Assembly (NCBI RefSeq): GCF_003034965.1
Contig: NZ_PZKE01000011.1
Location: forward strand, 1 to 64,000
DNA from: Fuscovulum blasticum DSM 2131
Lineage (GTDB): Bacteria; Pseudomonadota; Alphaproteobacteria; Rhodobacterales; Rhodobacteraceae
Direction of reading: 5' to 3'
Length of the DNA: 64,000 nt
Shown here: positions 18,220 to 28,536 of the stretch, in pieces
Numbering within the stretch: the stretch's first letter is position 1
How the letters are laid out: the number at the start of each line of letters is the position of its first letter
Made by a program: the position numbers and the translations under genes
The notes under the pieces: model-generated
What the model saw: the letters and a program-made list of their open reading frames with translations, nothing else
Told to the model about the DNA's origin: nothing
Databases searched by the model: none

Positions 18220-19602
18220 TCAGCCTTCCTTGCGCGGACCGCTTTCGGTTTCGCCATCCTCCGGGCGCTCTGCCCCCGGAGCCGCGTCCTGCTCTACAGC
18301 CTCCGCAACCTCCGCCGACCGGATCTCAAGCCCGCGCGAGGCCTCCTCGGCCGCCTCGGGCGTTTCGGGCGACGGGCCGATGTCGGGCGCGTTTTCCAGC
18401 ACCGCCACCGCCGCCACGGTCGAGGCGGTCGGCGTCACCCCGCGATAGGCCCCGGTGACCGAAGGCGAAGCGCGGCGCGTCATCCGCCACAGCGTATAGA
18501 CCACCTGCGCGGCATACAGCACCGCCAGATACAAGAAGAACCCGTTGGTTCCCACCACGCCCATCAGCCAGCCGGTGATCAGCGGCCCGAAGATAGCCCC
18601 GACCCCGTTCATGAAGATCAGCCCGGCCGACGCCGCCGCCATCTGCTCTTTCGACAGGAAGTCGTTGGTATAGGCGATCAGCAGCGAATACATCGGATAG
18701 GTGATGCCGCCCAGAAGCCCCGCCACGATCAGCAGCGCCCAGAACGGCAGGTCAAGCACCGTGGCCACGATCAGCACCACCGTCGCCACCACCGACAGCC
18801 ACAGCATGATCTGCCGGCGGTCGATCCGGTCCGACAGCCAGCCGACCGGATATTGCAGCAGCAGCCCGCCCACATACAGGAACGATGTGAACAGCGCGAT
18901 CTGCTTCACCGACAACAGGCTCAGCGTGCCCCAGACCGAGGCCATCCCGAACATCGCCGAAAAGACGCCGCCCGAAATCAGCATCCCCACACAGCCCAGG
19001 GGCGAGATGCGGAACAGATCGCGGAACCCCAGCCGCACCGTGGTGGAAAAGGTCGGCGTCGGGCTGTCGGCCAGCAGCAGCGGCAGGAAGGCCAGCGACA
19101 CCAGAACCGACGGGATCAGGAACATGTCATAGCCGAAGGGGTCGCCGGCGGCCAAAAGGCCCTGGCTGGCGACAATGCCCAGCATCTGCACAATCATGTA
19201 GGCCGACAGCGCCTGCCCACGCGTCTCGTTCGTGGCGGTGTTGTTCAGCCAGCTTTCGGCGGTGATGTAGATGCCGGCAAAGCCAAAGCCGATGACAACC
19301 CGCATCAAGGCCCAGATCTGCCATTCCACCAGCATCGGATACAGCACCAGAACGGCCGAGATCAGCGAGCCAAGCGCGGCAAAGACCCGCACATGCCCCA
19401 CCCGCCGGATCATGTCCGGCGCGACCCGGCTGCCGATCAGGAAGCCCAGGAAATAGGCCGACATCACGACCGACAGTTGCAGCGTGTTGAACGCCTCAAG
19501 CGTGCCGCGGATGCCCAGCAGCGACCCCTGCACCCCGTTGCCCACCATCAGCAGCAGCACGCCCGTCAGCAGGGGCCAGGTCTTCAGCACGACTTTCAGC
19601 AT
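18220..19602 (-). CDS. MFS transporter with acidic cytoplasmic C-terminal tail
   Basis: A 460-residue transporter: about 380 residues of twelve hydrophobic helices, with GFLIGSRVAPDMIRRVGH near 53 and LSDRIDRRQIMLWL in the second half as MFS loop motifs, then an acidic tail of about 75 residues (rich in Glu, Ala and Pro). It resembles the YcaD-like branch. It starts 7 bases after queA and is probably co-transcribed with it and with the AsmA-like gene. Substrate unknown; the tail is disordered by composition. Confidence 0.82.
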   Translation of the reverse strand: MLKVVLKTWPLLTGVLLLMVGNGVQGSLLGIRGTLEAFNTLQLSVVMSAYFLGFLIGSRVAPDMIRRVGHVRVFAALGSLISAVLVLYPMLVEWQIWALMRVVIGFGFAGIYITAESWLNNTATNETRGQALSAYMIVQMLGIVASQGLLAAGDPFGYDMFLIPSVLVSLAFLPLLLADSPTPTFSTTVRLGFRDLFRISPLGCVGMLISGGVFSAMFGMASVWGTLSLLSVKQIALFTSFLYVGGLLLQYPVGWLSDRIDRRQIMLWLSVVATVVLIVATVLDLPFWALLIVAGLLGGITYPMYSLLIAYTNDFLSKEQMAAASAGLIFMNGVGAIFGPLITGWLMGVVGTNGFFLYLAVLYAAQVVYTLWRMTRRASPSVTGAYRGVTPTASTVAAVAVLENAPDIGPSPETPEAAEEASRGLEIRSAEVAEAVEQDAAPGAERPEDGETESGPRKEG

Positions 19603-19609
19603 CTGGCCC

Positions 19610-20650
19610 TCAGCGGGTGGGAATCAGCAGCGACGCATCGCCGTAGGAAAAGAAGCGATAGCCGTTATGGATGGCATGTTCGTAAACCCTGTCCATCCGG
19701 CCCTTGCCCATCAGCGCGGCCACCAGCATCAGCAGCGTCGACCGCGGCAGGTGGAAGTTCGTCATCAGCGCATCCGTCACATGAAACGCGAAGCCGGGAT
19801 AGATGAAAATATCGGTCGGCCCCTCCCAGGGTTCGACCCGGCCCGACCGCGCCGCGCTTTCGATCAGCCGCAGCGCCGTGGTGCCGACCGGGATCACCCG
19901 CCCGCCCGCCTCGCGGGTGGCGTTGATCTCGGCCGCGGCCTGCGGCGTGACCTGCCCCCATTCGGCGTGCATCCGGTGCGTCGTCACATCCTCGACCTTG
20001 ACCGGCAGGAAGGTGCCCGCGCCGACATGCAGCGTCACCTCGGTGAACTGAACGCCCTTCGCCCGCAGGGCCGCCAGCAGATCGGCATCGAAATGCAGGC
20101 TGGCCGTGGGGGCCGCCACCGCGCCGGTGTGGCGGGCAAAGACGGTCTGGTAATCGTCCTTGTCCTGCTCATCCGCCGCCCGCTTGGCCGCGATATAGGG
20201 CGGCAGCGGCATGGCGCCCGCCGTGGCCAGCGCGGCATCGAAGGCCTCGCCCGTCTGGTTGAACTCCAGCCGCAGGTCGGTTTCGCCCTTTTCGGCCACC
20301 CGCGCCGACAGGTCGTCGGAAAAGGCGATGACCTCGCCCTCCTTCACCTTGCGCAGCGGCTTGGCCAGCGCCCGCCAGCCGCCCGTGGCGGCAGGCTCCA
20401 GCAGCGTCACCTCGACCCGCGCCACCGCCTCGCCACGCGTCCGCGTGCCGAACAGCCGCGCCGGGATCACCCGCGTGTTGTTCAGAACCAGCCGGTCCCC
20501 CGGCCCCAGAAGCCCCGCCAGATCGCGCACCACAAGATCGCGAAGCGTGTCGCCCTCGGCCACCAGCAGCCGCGCCGAACTGCGCGGCCGGGCCGGCCGG
20601 GTGGCGATCAGCTCTTCCGGCAGGGGAAAATCGAAATCCGAAAGTTTCAT
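19610..20650 (-). CDS. queA: tRNA ribosyltransferase-isomerase QueA
   Basis: Transfers and isomerises the ribosyl part of S-adenosylmethionine onto preQ1 at the tRNA wobble base, giving epoxyqueuosine. The 346 residues include the family start [22 protein letters not shown]-like and [11 protein letters not shown] blocks, SLHFD near 200, [11 protein letters not shown] near 220 and [17 protein letters not shown] near the end. Its ATG overlaps the stop of the AsmA-like gene (ATGA), and it is followed 7 bases on by the MFS gene, forming an operon. Confidence 0.95.
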   Translation of the reverse strand: MKLSDFDFPLPEELIATRPARPRSSARLLVAEGDTLRDLVVRDLAGLLGPGDRLVLNNTRVIPARLFGTRTRGEAVARVEVTLLEPAATGGWRALAKPLRKVKEGEVIAFSDDLSARVAEKGETDLRLEFNQTGEAFDAALATAGAMPLPPYIAAKRAADEQDKDDYQTVFARHTGAVAAPTASLHFDADLLAALRAKGVQFTEVTLHVGAGTFLPVKVEDVTTHRMHAEWGQVTPQAAAEINATREAGGRVIPVGTTALRLIESAARSGRVEPWEGPTDIFIYPGFAFHVTDALMTNFHLPRSTLLMLVAALMGKGRMDRVYEHAIHNGYRFFSYGDASLLIPTR

Positions 20651-23600
20651 CCGCCCTTCCCCAGCACCGGCGGCGGGCGGCGGAAGATGTCGCGGAACAT
20701 CCCCGGCGTCAGGATCGACAGCGGATTCACGCTGACCTGCGGTTTGTTGACCGTGCCGGTCAGCCGGTAGTTGAACCCGAACATCCCCTCGCCCTTGCGC
20801 GTGAAAATCTCACCGATGCCGTTCAGCAGGTAGATCGGCGAAATCGTGCCCTGCACATCCAGAACGCCCGATCCGGTGCGGTAAAGCCCGGCGAAGGACA
20901 GCCCCAGCGACGCCCCTACCGCCGCACCGCGCCGGATCTCCACCCCGTCCGGCCGCACCACGAATTCGGCATCGCCTTCATTGAACAGGATGCCCTGCCC
21001 GTTCATCTGCTCCAGCAGGCCCACGACCGAAACCGCAGACAGCAGCCCCGCCAGCGCCGGCGCGTCCAGCACCGACAGGTTGGTCACCGTGGCCTTGCCT
21101 TCATAATAGCTGTCCGTGCTGCGCGGCTGCAGCACAAGATCCAGCTTGCCGCCCCGGCCCTGCGCAAAGATGCCCGAGGCCGCCATCACCGTGCCCGCGT
21201 CGTCCGAGGCAATGCGCACGGCCGTTCCCGCCTTGGTGGGAATGGCCACGCCGGTCAGCCGCCCCCGTCCGTTCACCGCCGCGGAAAAGCTGCCGTCCAG
21301 CCCGCCGCGGGTCAGGTTGAAGGCGCCCCGGAACCCGGTCAGCGCAATGCCCGATGTCACCACCAGCCGGTCAAGTTGCGCCTCGATCCGGTTGCCGCCA
21401 CCATCGCCTTCCTTGCCCGAGGGGCGCTTGCGCAGGTCCACCATGCCGCCCGTCACGGCGATGCCCACCGGCTTGCCGGTGCCGGCCCCGGTAATCTCGA
21501 CCGGCGCATCCAGCCACTCTCCGGCGCGGATGCGGCTGAAGCTGGCCTTGTCCAGCCCGCCCCCCGGCCGCACGGTCAGCTTGCCCTGGGCCGAAAACCC
21601 CGGTGCCGTCAGGCTCAGGCGGTCCACCACCGGCGGTGTGGACAGTCGCGCCGACACTTCCAGCGTCGCCGCCGTTCCGGCGGGCTTGCTCCAGGAAACC
21701 GGCGGCACCGCCACCACCGCCCCGCGCAGATCGGACCGCAGCGTCAGCCCGACCGGCGCCCCCTTCGGCAGCGACAGGTCCACCTCGCCGCTGGTCGTGC
21801 CGCGCAGCCAGCCCTCGGGCAGCATCACCCCCAGCGACCGCAGGTTGGCGTCGCTCAACTCCACCGTGCCATGGATCTTGCCCTTGCCGGCCTGATCCGG
21901 CCCGAAGGGCTGTTCATACCGGGCCACGAAGGGCACCTTGCCCAGCCGCCCCTCGCCCGACAGCGTCATCCCCGAAGGCAGCGCCTTGATCGCCACATCG
22001 TCGCTGGTCACCACCTGCCCCGGCACCAGCTTGTCGGACCGGAACCCGGTGATCCGGCCCGAGACATCGAACTGCACGTCTTCCGTCTTCAGCTTCGGCA
22101 CCAGCGGAAAGCTCAGGTCGGCCACCAGAACGGCCCGCCCTTCGCCCAGATCAACGCTGCGCCCGGCCTTGCTGATGAAATGGAACGGCTCCTGATCCAG
22201 CAGCGACAGCGTCGCCGTCAGATCGGCATCCGTCAGCAGCCGCACCTCGGCCTGCGCGGGGCGCTGCGTGATGTCGGGCACCCGGAAGACCGATCCCGTC
22301 ACCCCGATCTCGCCGCCCTCGGGCGCGGTGACATGCCCGCCTTCAAGAACCACGATATAGCTGGTGCCCTCGATGGTGGCATGGCCCCGGCCCTCCTGCA
22401 CCGGCGGCAGCGTGCGCAGGAACCGCACCTCCGCGCCCGAGAATTCATAGTCCAGCGCAAAGCGCGGCTCGGTCCCCGGCGACAGGCGCAGCGCCGCATC
22501 CACGCTTTCCAACTGCCCCTGGCCCACATTCTCGGCCAGCCAGTTGCGCGTCTTGGGCACCACGGACACCGGCCACAGCTTGATCAGCCGGTCGGTGCTG
22601 ATCTGGTTCAGGCCGACATTCAGCGCCACTTCCGGCCCCGCCTCGGTGGCGGTGAAATGGCCCGACAGGGTCAACTGATCGCGGTTTTCAACCAGCCGCA
22701 GCAGGCCGATTTCCGCCCGCAGCGGCGACAGCCAGACCCGCAGGTTCAGCGCGCCGTCGGAAAACCGCACCGGCTCTTCGAACAGGCCCTCGGGATCGAC
22801 CATCACCTCCGAGAAATCCAGTTGCCCGATCAGCGCCGACGGCATCGCCCCCGAGGCGGCGATCTGCCCGCTGGCATCGGCCAGGTCGATGGTGCCCGTC
22901 GCCTTGAGGCGAAGCGAGTCGCTTTCCACCGCCATGTCGTCCAGATGCACCCGGTTGCGCTGCGGATCAAAGCGCAGCGACAGGCCCGCCGCTTCAAAGC
23001 TGACCGGCTTTGCCTTGCTCTCCGTGCGCAGCGTGCCGGCGGCAAGGCTCAGTTGCGCCTCCATCCGCGCCACGCTGCCATCGGCCGCCAGGGCGCCGGT
23101 CAACTGCCCCGAGATCGGCGCATCGACCAGCCCCAGAAAGGCCAGCGGCGAGGCCTGCGCCGCCAGATCGGCCGAGGCAACGCGGTCCACCGTCACCCGC
23201 AGCCGGGCCGAACTGTCGGCCTTGCTCGAATCAATCGCCAGCAGCGCCTGCGCCGGCGTCGTGCCGTCCAGCAGCGTCACGCTCAGTTCCGCGGCCAGCG
23301 AGGTTTCGCCGTTCTCGACCACCAGCCGCCCGTCGCCCACCTCCCAGACGCGGCCCGCCCGGCGGTCGGTCAGGCTTAGAGTCAGGGCGTCGGCCTCGAT
23401 CAGATGCAGGTCCGCCAGCGCGTCCGACGAAAACATCCGGTCCAGCGCATCCAGCAGCTCGGCCGCGCTCTGCGGGCCGGGGCTGCCGGACAATTGCCCG
23501 AAACTCAGCGCGATACGCCCGTCCTCATCGCGCGCAATGGCAATGCGCGCCCCGCTCAGCCGCAGGCTGCCCGGCCGCAGGTGCCCGGTCAGCAGCGAAC

Positions 23601-24096
23601 TGCCGTCCAGCGTCACCCGAACCTCGGGCAGCGAAATCAGCGATTGGCCCGAGGCTTCGACCAGCCGGATGTCGCGCACCACGATTCGCGGCACCAGATC
23701 GCGCTCGACCGAAACCTCGACCGCCCCCAGCGACAGGGCAGATCCCCCGGGCAGGTGGCTGGCGCCGATCTGGCGGTTCAGCCGGTTCTCGATCTCGGCC
23801 ACGGCCCAGACCGGCAGATGGATGCTGCGCCCGGTCAGCACCAGCGCGGCAAGCCCCAGCCCCACGGCCAGCACCACCATCAGCACCGCCAGCCGCAGCA
23901 CCATCATCCCGCCGAACCGGCGGCGGCGGCGGGACGGGGCGGCAGGCGGAACGTCTGCCGCGGGCCGGGGATCGGCCGGCGAGGGTTCGGAATAAAGCTC
24001 GTCTCCTGACATGTCGTCGGGGTAAAGGTCATCCTGCGCCGCCGGACCCTCCGGGAACGCCGCGTGATACACCTCGTCCTGCCTGCCTTCCGCCAA
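20647..24096 (-). CDS. AsmA-like / DUF3971 envelope protein
   Basis: A 1149-residue protein with an acidic N-terminal cytoplasmic segment, one membrane anchor ([21 protein letters not shown] near 68-88) and a very long beta-rich periplasmic part. It fits the YhdP/AsmA-like group, whose members bridge inner and outer membranes and are thought to move phospholipids. The C-terminal part ([34 protein letters not shown]) matches the AsmA-like C-terminal block. The start is uncertain: TTG at 24096 with AAGG upstream is used; ATG at 24012 lacks a ribosome site. It heads the queA operon. Confidence 0.85.
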   Translation of the reverse strand: MAEGRQDEVYHAAFPEGPAAQDDLYPDDMSGDELYSEPSPADPRPAADVPPAAPSRRRRRFGGMMVLRLAVLMVVLAVGLGLAALVLTGRSIHLPVWAVAEIENRLNRQIGASHLPGGSALSLGAVEVSVERDLVPRIVVRDIRLVEASGQSLISLPEVRVTLDGSSLLTGHLRPGSLRLSGARIAIARDEDGRIALSFGQLSGSPGPQSAAELLDALDRMFSSDALADLHLIEADALTLSLTDRRAGRVWEVGDGRLVVENGETSLAAELSVTLLDGTTPAQALLAIDSSKADSSARLRVTVDRVASADLAAQASPLAFLGLVDAPISGQLTGALAADGSVARMEAQLSLAAGTLRTESKAKPVSFEAAGLSLRFDPQRNRVHLDDMAVESDSLRLKATGTIDLADASGQIAASGAMPSALIGQLDFSEVMVDPEGLFEEPVRFSDGALNLRVWLSPLRAEIGLLRLVENRDQLTLSGHFTATEAGPEVALNVGLNQISTDRLIKLWPVSVVPKTRNWLAENVGQGQLESVDAALRLSPGTEPRFALDYEFSGAEVRFLRTLPPVQEGRGHATIEGTSYIVVLEGGHVTAPEGGEIGVTGSVFRVPDITQRPAQAEVRLLTDADLTATLSLLDQEPFHFISKAGRSVDLGEGRAVLVADLSFPLVPKLKTEDVQFDVSGRITGFRSDKLVPGQVVTSDDVAIKALPSGMTLSGEGRLGKVPFVARYEQPFGPDQAGKGKIHGTVELSDANLRSLGVMLPEGWLRGTTSGEVDLSLPKGAPVGLTLRSDLRGAVVAVPPVSWSKPAGTAATLEVSARLSTPPVVDRLSLTAPGFSAQGKLTVRPGGGLDKASFSRIRAGEWLDAPVEITGAGTGKPVGIAVTGGMVDLRKRPSGKEGDGGGNRIEAQLDRLVVTSGIALTGFRGAFNLTRGGLDGSFSAAVNGRGRLTGVAIPTKAGTAVRIASDDAGTVMAASGIFAQGRGGKLDLVLQPRSTDSYYEGKATVTNLSVLDAPALAGLLSAVSVVGLLEQMNGQGILFNEGDAEFVVRPDGVEIRRGAAVGASLGLSFAGLYRTGSGVLDVQGTISPIYLLNGIGEIFTRKGEGMFGFNYRLTGTVNKPQVSVNPLSILTPGMFRDIFRRPPPVLGKGG

Positions 24097-24228
24097 GACA
24101 GCCTTGCCTTTCGCCTGAACCGGGGCCTTTTGCGCCGGCCCTTCTTTCCTCGCTGGCCCTAGCCTTTATCTTTGCCAGAAGGCAACTAGAACACAAAGCA
24201 GTGTGAACCAATGCTCAAGGAGCCGCCG

Positions 24229-24690
24229 ATGCCCGCCGCAGGAACCCCCGCCCCCGATTTCACCCTTCCGCGCGATGGCGGTGCCAGCGTCACCCTGTCC
24301 GCCTTCCGGCCCGGCAAGGTGGTGCTGTATTTCTACCCCAAGGACGACACGCCCGGCTGCACGCTGGAAGCGCAGGATTTCACCGCCCGCGCGGCCGAAT
24401 TCGCCGCCGCCGGCACCACGGTGATCGGCATTTCCAAGGACAGCGTGAAAGCGCATGACAAGTTCTGCAAGAAGCACGGCCTGTCGGTCATCCTTGCCTC
24501 GGACGAGACGGGCCACACCTGCGAAGACTATGGCGTCTGGGTCGAGAAAAGCATGTATGGCAAGACCTATATGGGGATCGAACGCTCCACCTTCCTGATC
24601 GACGGCAGCGGCACCATCGCGCGGGTCTGGAACAAGGTCTCGGTCAAGGGCCACGCCGATGAGGTGCTGGCCGCCGCGCAGGCACTCTGA
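24229..24690 (+). CDS. bcp: Bcp/PrxQ-type peroxiredoxin
   Basis: Thiol peroxidase of 153 residues that reduces hydroperoxides. The peroxidatic cysteine C44 is in DDTPGCTLEAQDF. Position 49, where many Bcp proteins carry the resolving cysteine, is glutamine; the other cysteines are C80 and C98 (HTCEDYGVW). It may therefore act as a one-cysteine enzyme or use C80. The start ATG at 24229 has AAGGAG six bases upstream, which excludes the ATG 18 bases earlier. It is divergent from the AsmA-like gene and followed 6 bases later by the DUF455 gene. Confidence 0.93.
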   Translation: MPAAGTPAPDFTLPRDGGASVTLSAFRPGKVVLYFYPKDDTPGCTLEAQDFTARAAEFAAAGTTVIGISKDSVKAHDKFCKKHGLSVILASDETGHTCEDYGVWVEKSMYGKTYMGIERSTFLIDGSGTIARVWNKVSVKGHADEVLAAAQAL

Positions 24691-24696
24691 CCGGGC

Positions 24697-25524
24697 ATGT
24701 CCCTGTCTCTGGCAGACCTGGCGGTCGAGGTGCTGACCACGGCGGACGGGCGCGCGAAATGCGCGCTTGGCCGCCGCCATGCGGCCACATGGTTCGCGGC
24801 CCGCGCCGCCGGCACGCCCCTGCCGGTGGGGCAGGCCAGCCCGCCCCTGCGCCCCGCCCGGCCGGACCGCCCCGAACTCCTGCCCCCGCGCGAAGTGCCC
24901 CGCCGCCGCCCCGGCAGCCCGCAGGGGCGCATCGCGCTGCTGCACGCGCTGGCGCATATCGAACTGAACGCCGTCGACCTGCACTGGGACATCATCGCCC
25001 GCTTCACCCACCACCCGATGCCGCCCGGCTTCTATGATGACTGGGTGAAGGCGGCGGATGAAGAAGCCAAGCATTTCAACCTGATCTGCGATGTGCTGGA
25101 ATCGCTGGGCAGCCATTACGGCGCCCTGCCCGCCCATGCCGGCATGTGGCGGGCCGCCGAAGACACCGCGTCCGACCTGAAAGGCCGGCTGGCCGTGGTG
25201 CCGATGGTGCTTGAGGCGCGAGGCCTGGACGTGACGCCCGGCATGATCGACATCTTCCGCAAGGCCCCCGATCCCGCCGCCGTGGCCGCGCTGGAAACCA
25301 TCTATGCCGAAGAGGTGGGCCATGTCGCCTATGGCTCCAAATGGTTCAACTGGCTCTGTGGCCGCGATGGCGAAGACCCCAAGGACGTGTTCCACGCCCT
25401 TGTCCGCCACTATTTCCACGGCGCCCTGAAACCGCCTTTCAACGAGGAGAAGCGCGCCGAAGCCGGGCTCCCGCCCGACTTCTACTGGCCCCTCGCCGAG
25501 GCCGAGAGCGACAGCCCCCGCTGA
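24697..25524 (+). CDS. DUF455 ferritin-like protein
   Basis: A 275-residue protein with the metal-ligand pattern of a ferritin-like four-helix bundle: HIELNAVDLHWD near 88-99, ADEEAKHFN near 120-128, a glutamate in VLEARGLD near 171 and YAEEVGHVAYGSKWF near 208-222. This is the COG2833/DUF455 family, thought to hold a di-metal site and related to MiaE-like hydroxylases; the reaction is unknown. It is co-transcribed with bcp (6-base gap), consistent with a redox role. Confidence 0.85.
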   Translation: MSLSLADLAVEVLTTADGRAKCALGRRHAATWFAARAAGTPLPVGQASPPLRPARPDRPELLPPREVPRRRPGSPQGRIALLHALAHIELNAVDLHWDIIARFTHHPMPPGFYDDWVKAADEEAKHFNLICDVLESLGSHYGALPAHAGMWRAAEDTASDLKGRLAVVPMVLEARGLDVTPGMIDIFRKAPDPAAVAALETIYAEEVGHVAYGSKWFNWLCGRDGEDPKDVFHALVRHYFHGALKPPFNEEKRAEAGLPPDFYWPLAEAESDSPR

Positions 25525-25721
25525 TCGGCGGGTTTCTGCCGATGACCAAGCGCGTATTTGCGCGTTTTCCGCGCATAAGGTCAAAAATATTGTCGGCCTG
25601 AAATATCTTCGGCTAAGCAGGGCCACCCAGTGTTTCGGGGCGTGCCCGCCGGTTCGACCGTGCCAGTGCCCACTTCGCCCTATGGCCAATGCCGGCCCGC
25701 AACAAACGGAACTGATCCAAC

Positions 25722-27059
25722 GTGCTCACGCGCCTTGCCTTCCGCATCAATACACAGCTCGAGCGGTTCTTTCCCGAACAGCGCCTCTTCCTGAAATCCG
25801 ATGCCGGCACCCATTTCCTGCGCCTGCGACCGGCCACCCAGGCCATCGCCGCGACGGTTGCCGCGCTGGCGGTGTCCTGGACCATCGTCGCCACCGCGCT
25901 GATCATGATGAACACCATCGGCGCCGGTTCGGGCCGCGAACAGTCGATGCGCCGACAGTCGATGTTCGAGGAACGCCTGACGCTTCTCTCCGCCGACCGC
26001 GAGGCCCGCGCGAAAGAGGCCATTCTTGCGCAGGACCGTTTCAACGCCGCGCTGGAAGAAGTTTCCAAGATGCAGGAGATGCTTCTCGCCTCGGAAGACC
26101 GCCGGCGCGAGTTGGAAACCGGCATCGAGGTGATCCAGAACACCCTGCGCCGCACCATCAAGGAACGGGACGAGGCGCGCGGCGAAGTCAGCCGCCTTGC
26201 GCTGGCGCTGAATCAGCAAAGCGGCGTCGCCACCGACATGGGCCGCATCCGCGATACCGTCGATACGCTGGATTACCTGACCACGGCCCTTGGCGCCACC
26301 GCACGCGACCGCGACGCCAAGGAAACCGAAACCGAAAAGGCCCGCGCCGATCTGGCGGCGCTGGAATCCGAAAAGCGCGCGCTGGAACTGAAACACGACG
26401 CGATCTTCGCCAAGCTGGAAGAGGCGGTCACCGTCTCGATGGAACCGCTGGACAAAATGTTCCGCTCGGCCGGCCTGGACCCCGACGATCTGATCGCCCA
26501 GGTGCGCAAGGGATATTCCGGCCAGGGCGGCCCGCTGTCGCCGATCACCGTCTCGACCTCGGGCATGGTGCTGACGGCCGATGAACAGCGCGCCAATGCC
26601 GTGCTGAAAGAACTGGAAGAGATGAACCTTTACCGCATGGCGGCCTTCAAGGTGCCGCTGGGTATGCCGGTCAAGTCCGCCGTCCGCTTCACCAGCGGCT
26701 TCGGCGGCCGCAGCGATCCGCTGGGCCGCGGCTACCGGATGCACGAAGGTCAGGATCTGGCCGGCGACTACGGCGCGCCGATCTATGCCACCGCCGATGG
26801 GGTCGTCACCTATGCCGGCTGGGAGAACGGTTATGGCCGTCTGGTCAAGATCCAGCACGCCTTCGGGATCGAAACCCGTTACGGCCACATGTCACAGATC
26901 CGTGTTGAGGTAGGCCAAAGGGTCTCGCGCGGAGACCGGATCGGTGATATGGGCAACTCAGGCCGGTCCACCGGCACCCATCTCCACTATGAAGTGCGGA
27001 TCAGCGGCGGCGCCGTCAATCCCATGAAGTTCATAAAGGCAGCGAGCGATGTTTTCTAA
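25722..27059 (+). CDS. M23 peptidoglycan endopeptidase with N-terminal anchor and coiled coil
   Basis: A 445-residue membrane-anchored cell-wall hydrolase. Layout: short cytoplasmic N-terminus, a membrane helix near 43-66 (AATVAALAVSWTIVATALIM), a long periplasmic coiled coil near 75-235, and a C-terminal LytM/M23 domain near 310-440. The zinc ligands look intact: H and D in MHEGQDLAG and the HLHYE motif (GTHLHYEVR), with a further histidine in RYGHMSQ. The N-terminal half resembles DUF5930 proteins of Rhodobacteraceae. GTG at 25722 is the start. It overlaps the following bactofilin gene by 11 bases, the pairing known for cell-shape modules. Confidence 0.9.
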   Translation: MLTRLAFRINTQLERFFPEQRLFLKSDAGTHFLRLRPATQAIAATVAALAVSWTIVATALIMMNTIGAGSGREQSMRRQSMFEERLTLLSADREARAKEAILAQDRFNAALEEVSKMQEMLLASEDRRRELETGIEVIQNTLRRTIKERDEARGEVSRLALALNQQSGVATDMGRIRDTVDTLDYLTTALGATARDRDAKETETEKARADLAALESEKRALELKHDAIFAKLEEAVTVSMEPLDKMFRSAGLDPDDLIAQVRKGYSGQGGPLSPITVSTSGMVLTADEQRANAVLKELEEMNLYRMAAFKVPLGMPVKSAVRFTSGFGGRSDPLGRGYRMHEGQDLAGDYGAPIYATADGVVTYAGWENGYGRLVKIQHAFGIETRYGHMSQIRVEVGQRVSRGDRIGDMGNSGRSTGTHLHYEVRISGGAVNPMKFIKAASDVF

Positions 27060-27591
27060 GAGCCGCATCAATGAGCCGGGCCCCAAGGCTGAGGCAGACA
27101 AACCCAAAGCCCCGGAGGCTCCGATGACCAAGCCCAGCATGGATTTCACGCCCTCGGCCCCGAAGGGCAAGGTGGCCGCTTCTGTCCTGTCCTCTGACCT
27201 GACGGTCGTGGGCAACCTGCGCACAACCGGCGACATCCAGATCGAAGGCACCGTCGAAGGCGACATCCGCGCCCATCTGCTGACCGTGGGCGAAAGCGCC
27301 ACCATCCGGGGCGAGATCGTCGCCGATGACATCGTGGTCAATGGCCGCGTGATCGGCCGCGTGCGCGGTCTCAAGGTCCGCCTGACCTCGACCGCCCGCG
27401 TCGAGGGCGACATCATCCACAAGACCATTGCCATCGAATCCGGCGCCCATTTCGAAGGCTCGGTGCAGCGTCAGGAAGACCCGCTCGCCTCGGGCCGCAC
27501 CAGCCCCACCACGCTGCCGCCGCTGCGCAGCAGCGCCAGCGCCGCCGCCGATGCCCCCGCTCCGCTGGCCAGCAGCTCGGAAGCCCCCTGA
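27049..27591 (+). CDS. Bactofilin (polymer-forming cytoskeletal protein)
   Basis: A 180-residue bactofilin: a disordered Pro/Lys-rich N-terminus, the beta-helical core near 45-145 with repeating short strands (LTVVGNLRTTGDIQIEGTVE, ATIRGEIVADDIVVNGRVIG) and a Pro/Ser/Ala-rich tail. Bactofilins polymerise without nucleotides and position cell-wall enzymes. The start lies inside the end of the M23 peptidase gene, and this linkage, as with CcmA and its hydrolase partner in Helicobacter, suggests that the two act together. A strong terminator follows. Confidence 0.95.
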   Translation: MFSKSRINEPGPKAEADKPKAPEAPMTKPSMDFTPSAPKGKVAASVLSSDLTVVGNLRTTGDIQIEGTVEGDIRAHLLTVGESATIRGEIVADDIVVNGRVIGRVRGLKVRLTSTARVEGDIIHKTIAIESGAHFEGSVQRQEDPLASGRTSPTTLPPLRSSASAAADAPAPLASSSEAP

Positions 27592-27631
27592 TCGCGCGGG
27601 GGCGCCCCCGCGCCCCATGCGTTCGCCTCCC

Positions 27632-27662
27632 AAGGCCCCGTCCGCGTGACGGGGCCTTTTGC
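27632..27662 (+). terminator. Terminator after the bactofilin gene
   Basis: AAGGCCCCGTC and GACGGGGCCTT form a perfect 11-bp stem with a five-base loop, followed by TTTTGCATTT. On the opposite strand it could also end transcription of the convergent DUF2189 gene. Confidence 0.9.
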
Positions 27663-27675
27663 ATTTCCCCGCAGC

Positions 27676-28452
27676 TCAGGCAATCGACCGGCGATACAGG
27701 TGCCAGGTGGCATGGCCGAACACCGGCAGCACCACGAACAGGCCAAAGAACAGCGGCAGCATCCCCGCGAACAGGCAGACCGCGATCAGCGCCCCCCAGC
27801 CCAGCAGGACCACCGGGTTTTCCCGCACCAGCGCCAGGCTGGTCAGCATCGCGGTCACGAAATCCACCTCGCGGTCCAGCAGCATCGGCAGGCTGACCAC
27901 CGTCACCGAAAACAGCAGCGTTGCGAAGGCCGCCCCGACCAGCGTCCCCACCGCCAGCATCGACAGCCCCTCGGGCGACAGGAACACCGTCAGGCTGCTG
28001 CTGACATTGGTCATGGTTGCATTGCCCAGGAATAGCGCAAAGATCATGTGCGACAGGAAGTTCCAGAACAGGAAGAACACCACGATCACCGCCGCCATCG
28101 ACGGGATCTGCCGGTCCTTCTGGCGGAACACCACGCGAAAGATGTCATGGCTGCGCAAGGGGATGCCCTGCTCCAGCCGGCGCGAAATCTCGTAATAGCC
28201 GCAGGCGACAAAGGGGCCAAGGATCGGGAATCCCGCCGCCGCCGGCAGCGTCCACCAGATCTGGCCCTTGGCCATGACGGCCCAGATCACCAGCCAGCCG
28301 CCAATCACATAGACGCAGGAAAAGAACAGCCCATAGGTCGGCGCGGCCAGGAAATCGCGCCAGCCGGCCCGCAGGCTGTCGGTCACGTCGCTCCAGTCCA
28401 GGGACAGGATTTCAGGCACCGCGCCGGGCGCGGCTGTCGTCTGTTCGGCCAT
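27676..28452 (-). CDS. DUF2189 integral membrane protein
   Basis: A 258-residue membrane protein with about six hydrophobic segments, including YGLFFSCVYVIGGWLVIWAVM near 40-60 and AAGFPILGPFVACGYYEISRRLEQG near 72-96, the latter being the family signature. LPLFFGLFVVLPVFGHATWHLYRRS closes the protein. DUF2189 proteins are common in alphaproteobacteria and have no assigned function. GAAGGAG precedes ATG 28452. It lies 84 bases after prfB in the same direction. Confidence 0.85.
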   Translation of the reverse strand: MAEQTTAAPGAVPEILSLDWSDVTDSLRAGWRDFLAAPTYGLFFSCVYVIGGWLVIWAVMAKGQIWWTLPAAAGFPILGPFVACGYYEISRRLEQGIPLRSHDIFRVVFRQKDRQIPSMAAVIVVFFLFWNFLSHMIFALFLGNATMTNVSSSLTVFLSPEGLSMLAVGTLVGAAFATLLFSVTVVSLPMLLDREVDFVTAMLTSLALVRENPVVLLGWGALIAVCLFAGMLPLFFGLFVVLPVFGHATWHLYRRSIA

Positions 28453-28536
28453 CGCAGTCTCCTTCTCCGGGAGAAAGGGTAATCTGCGATATTGCGTTTA
28501 CGGAAGCGGTTTCTTCGGCCAGGCAGCGGCCGCGGA

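Noticed and set aside
24172-24185. Short dyad TTGCC-AGAA-GGCAA between the AsmA-like gene and bcp
   Set aside because: Five-base arms are too short to support an operator or terminator by themselves.
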